From Candidatus Omnitrophota bacterium (lineage in GTDB: Bacteria; Omnitrophota; Koll11; Aquiviventales; Aquiviventaceae), in contig JACPXS010000018.1 in NCBI GenBank assembly GCA_016196415.1, forward strand, positions 1 to 5,182: a DNA stretch of 5,182 nucleotides, given 5' to 3'. Of the stretch, positions 5,097 to 5,182 are shown piece by piece. Numbering within the stretch: position 1 is the stretch's first letter; each line of letters starts with the position of its first letter. The notes under the pieces were generated by a model. The model was not told the origin of the DNA. It saw only the letters and a list, made by a program, of their open reading frames with translations, and did no database searches. Position numbers and translations under genes: made by a program.

Positions 5097-5182
5097 ACTC
5101 GAGCCGGACGCCGAGGTTGCTCTGGGTCGCTATATCGACGCATCTGCTAACTCGACGAGCACTGATGACACTGCGCTAGTTT

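Noticed and set aside
4943..5143. Minus-strand open frame of 66 codons across the antitoxin
   Set aside because: It lies antisense to a recognisable AbrB/MazE motif, has no family signature, and begins in non-coding sequence without a ribosome binding site.

Overview
The window is GC-rich bacterial chromosomal DNA. Every supported gene reads on the + strand: five complete or partial protein genes and one short, probably broken antitoxin gene. No tRNA, rRNA, CRISPR array, transposase or integrase was seen. The gene set is a CzcD-type metal exporter, a lipoprotein with a peptidoglycan-binding domain, a DUF3047 lipoprotein, and a glucose-6-phosphate isomerase of the kind usually fused to transaldolase. 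It suggests a deep-branching Gram-negative lineage such as Nitrospirota, Omnitrophota or Methylomirabilota. That placement is a family-level impression, not a demonstration.

Layout. Positions 1-792 hold the 3' part of a cation diffusion facilitator gene cut by the window edge. Positions 793-1081 are an intergenic region with a perfect 7-bp-stem hairpin (845-866), a compact cluster of interlocking inverted repeats (918-972) and a good extended -10 promoter (985-1013). That promoter drives the lipoprotein gene at 1082-1582, which has a coiled coil and a PG_binding_1 domain. After a 124-base gap with no clear signal come three closely spaced genes: the DUF3047 lipoprotein (1707-2456), a small Cys/His-rich lipoprotein (2486-3007) and a phosphoglucose isomerase-type enzyme (3082-4785). 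Positions 4786-5182 hold a promoter with an overlapping palindrome and a 44-codon MazE/AbrB-like antitoxin reading frame that ends early, apparently by frameshift.

How the genes fit together. Three of the five main genes encode different predicted lipoproteins, so the middle of the window is mostly an envelope block. The isomerase is cytosolic central metabolism (glucose-6-phosphate/fructose-6-phosphate interconversion) and shows no functional link to the lipoproteins beyond adjacency. I find no convincing new multi-gene system. The points most worth a second look are the isolated Pgi half of a Tal-Pgi fusion with a problematic start codon, the unrecognised Cys/His lipoprotein, the repeat cluster at 918-972, and the truncated antitoxin that keeps an intact promoter/operator.
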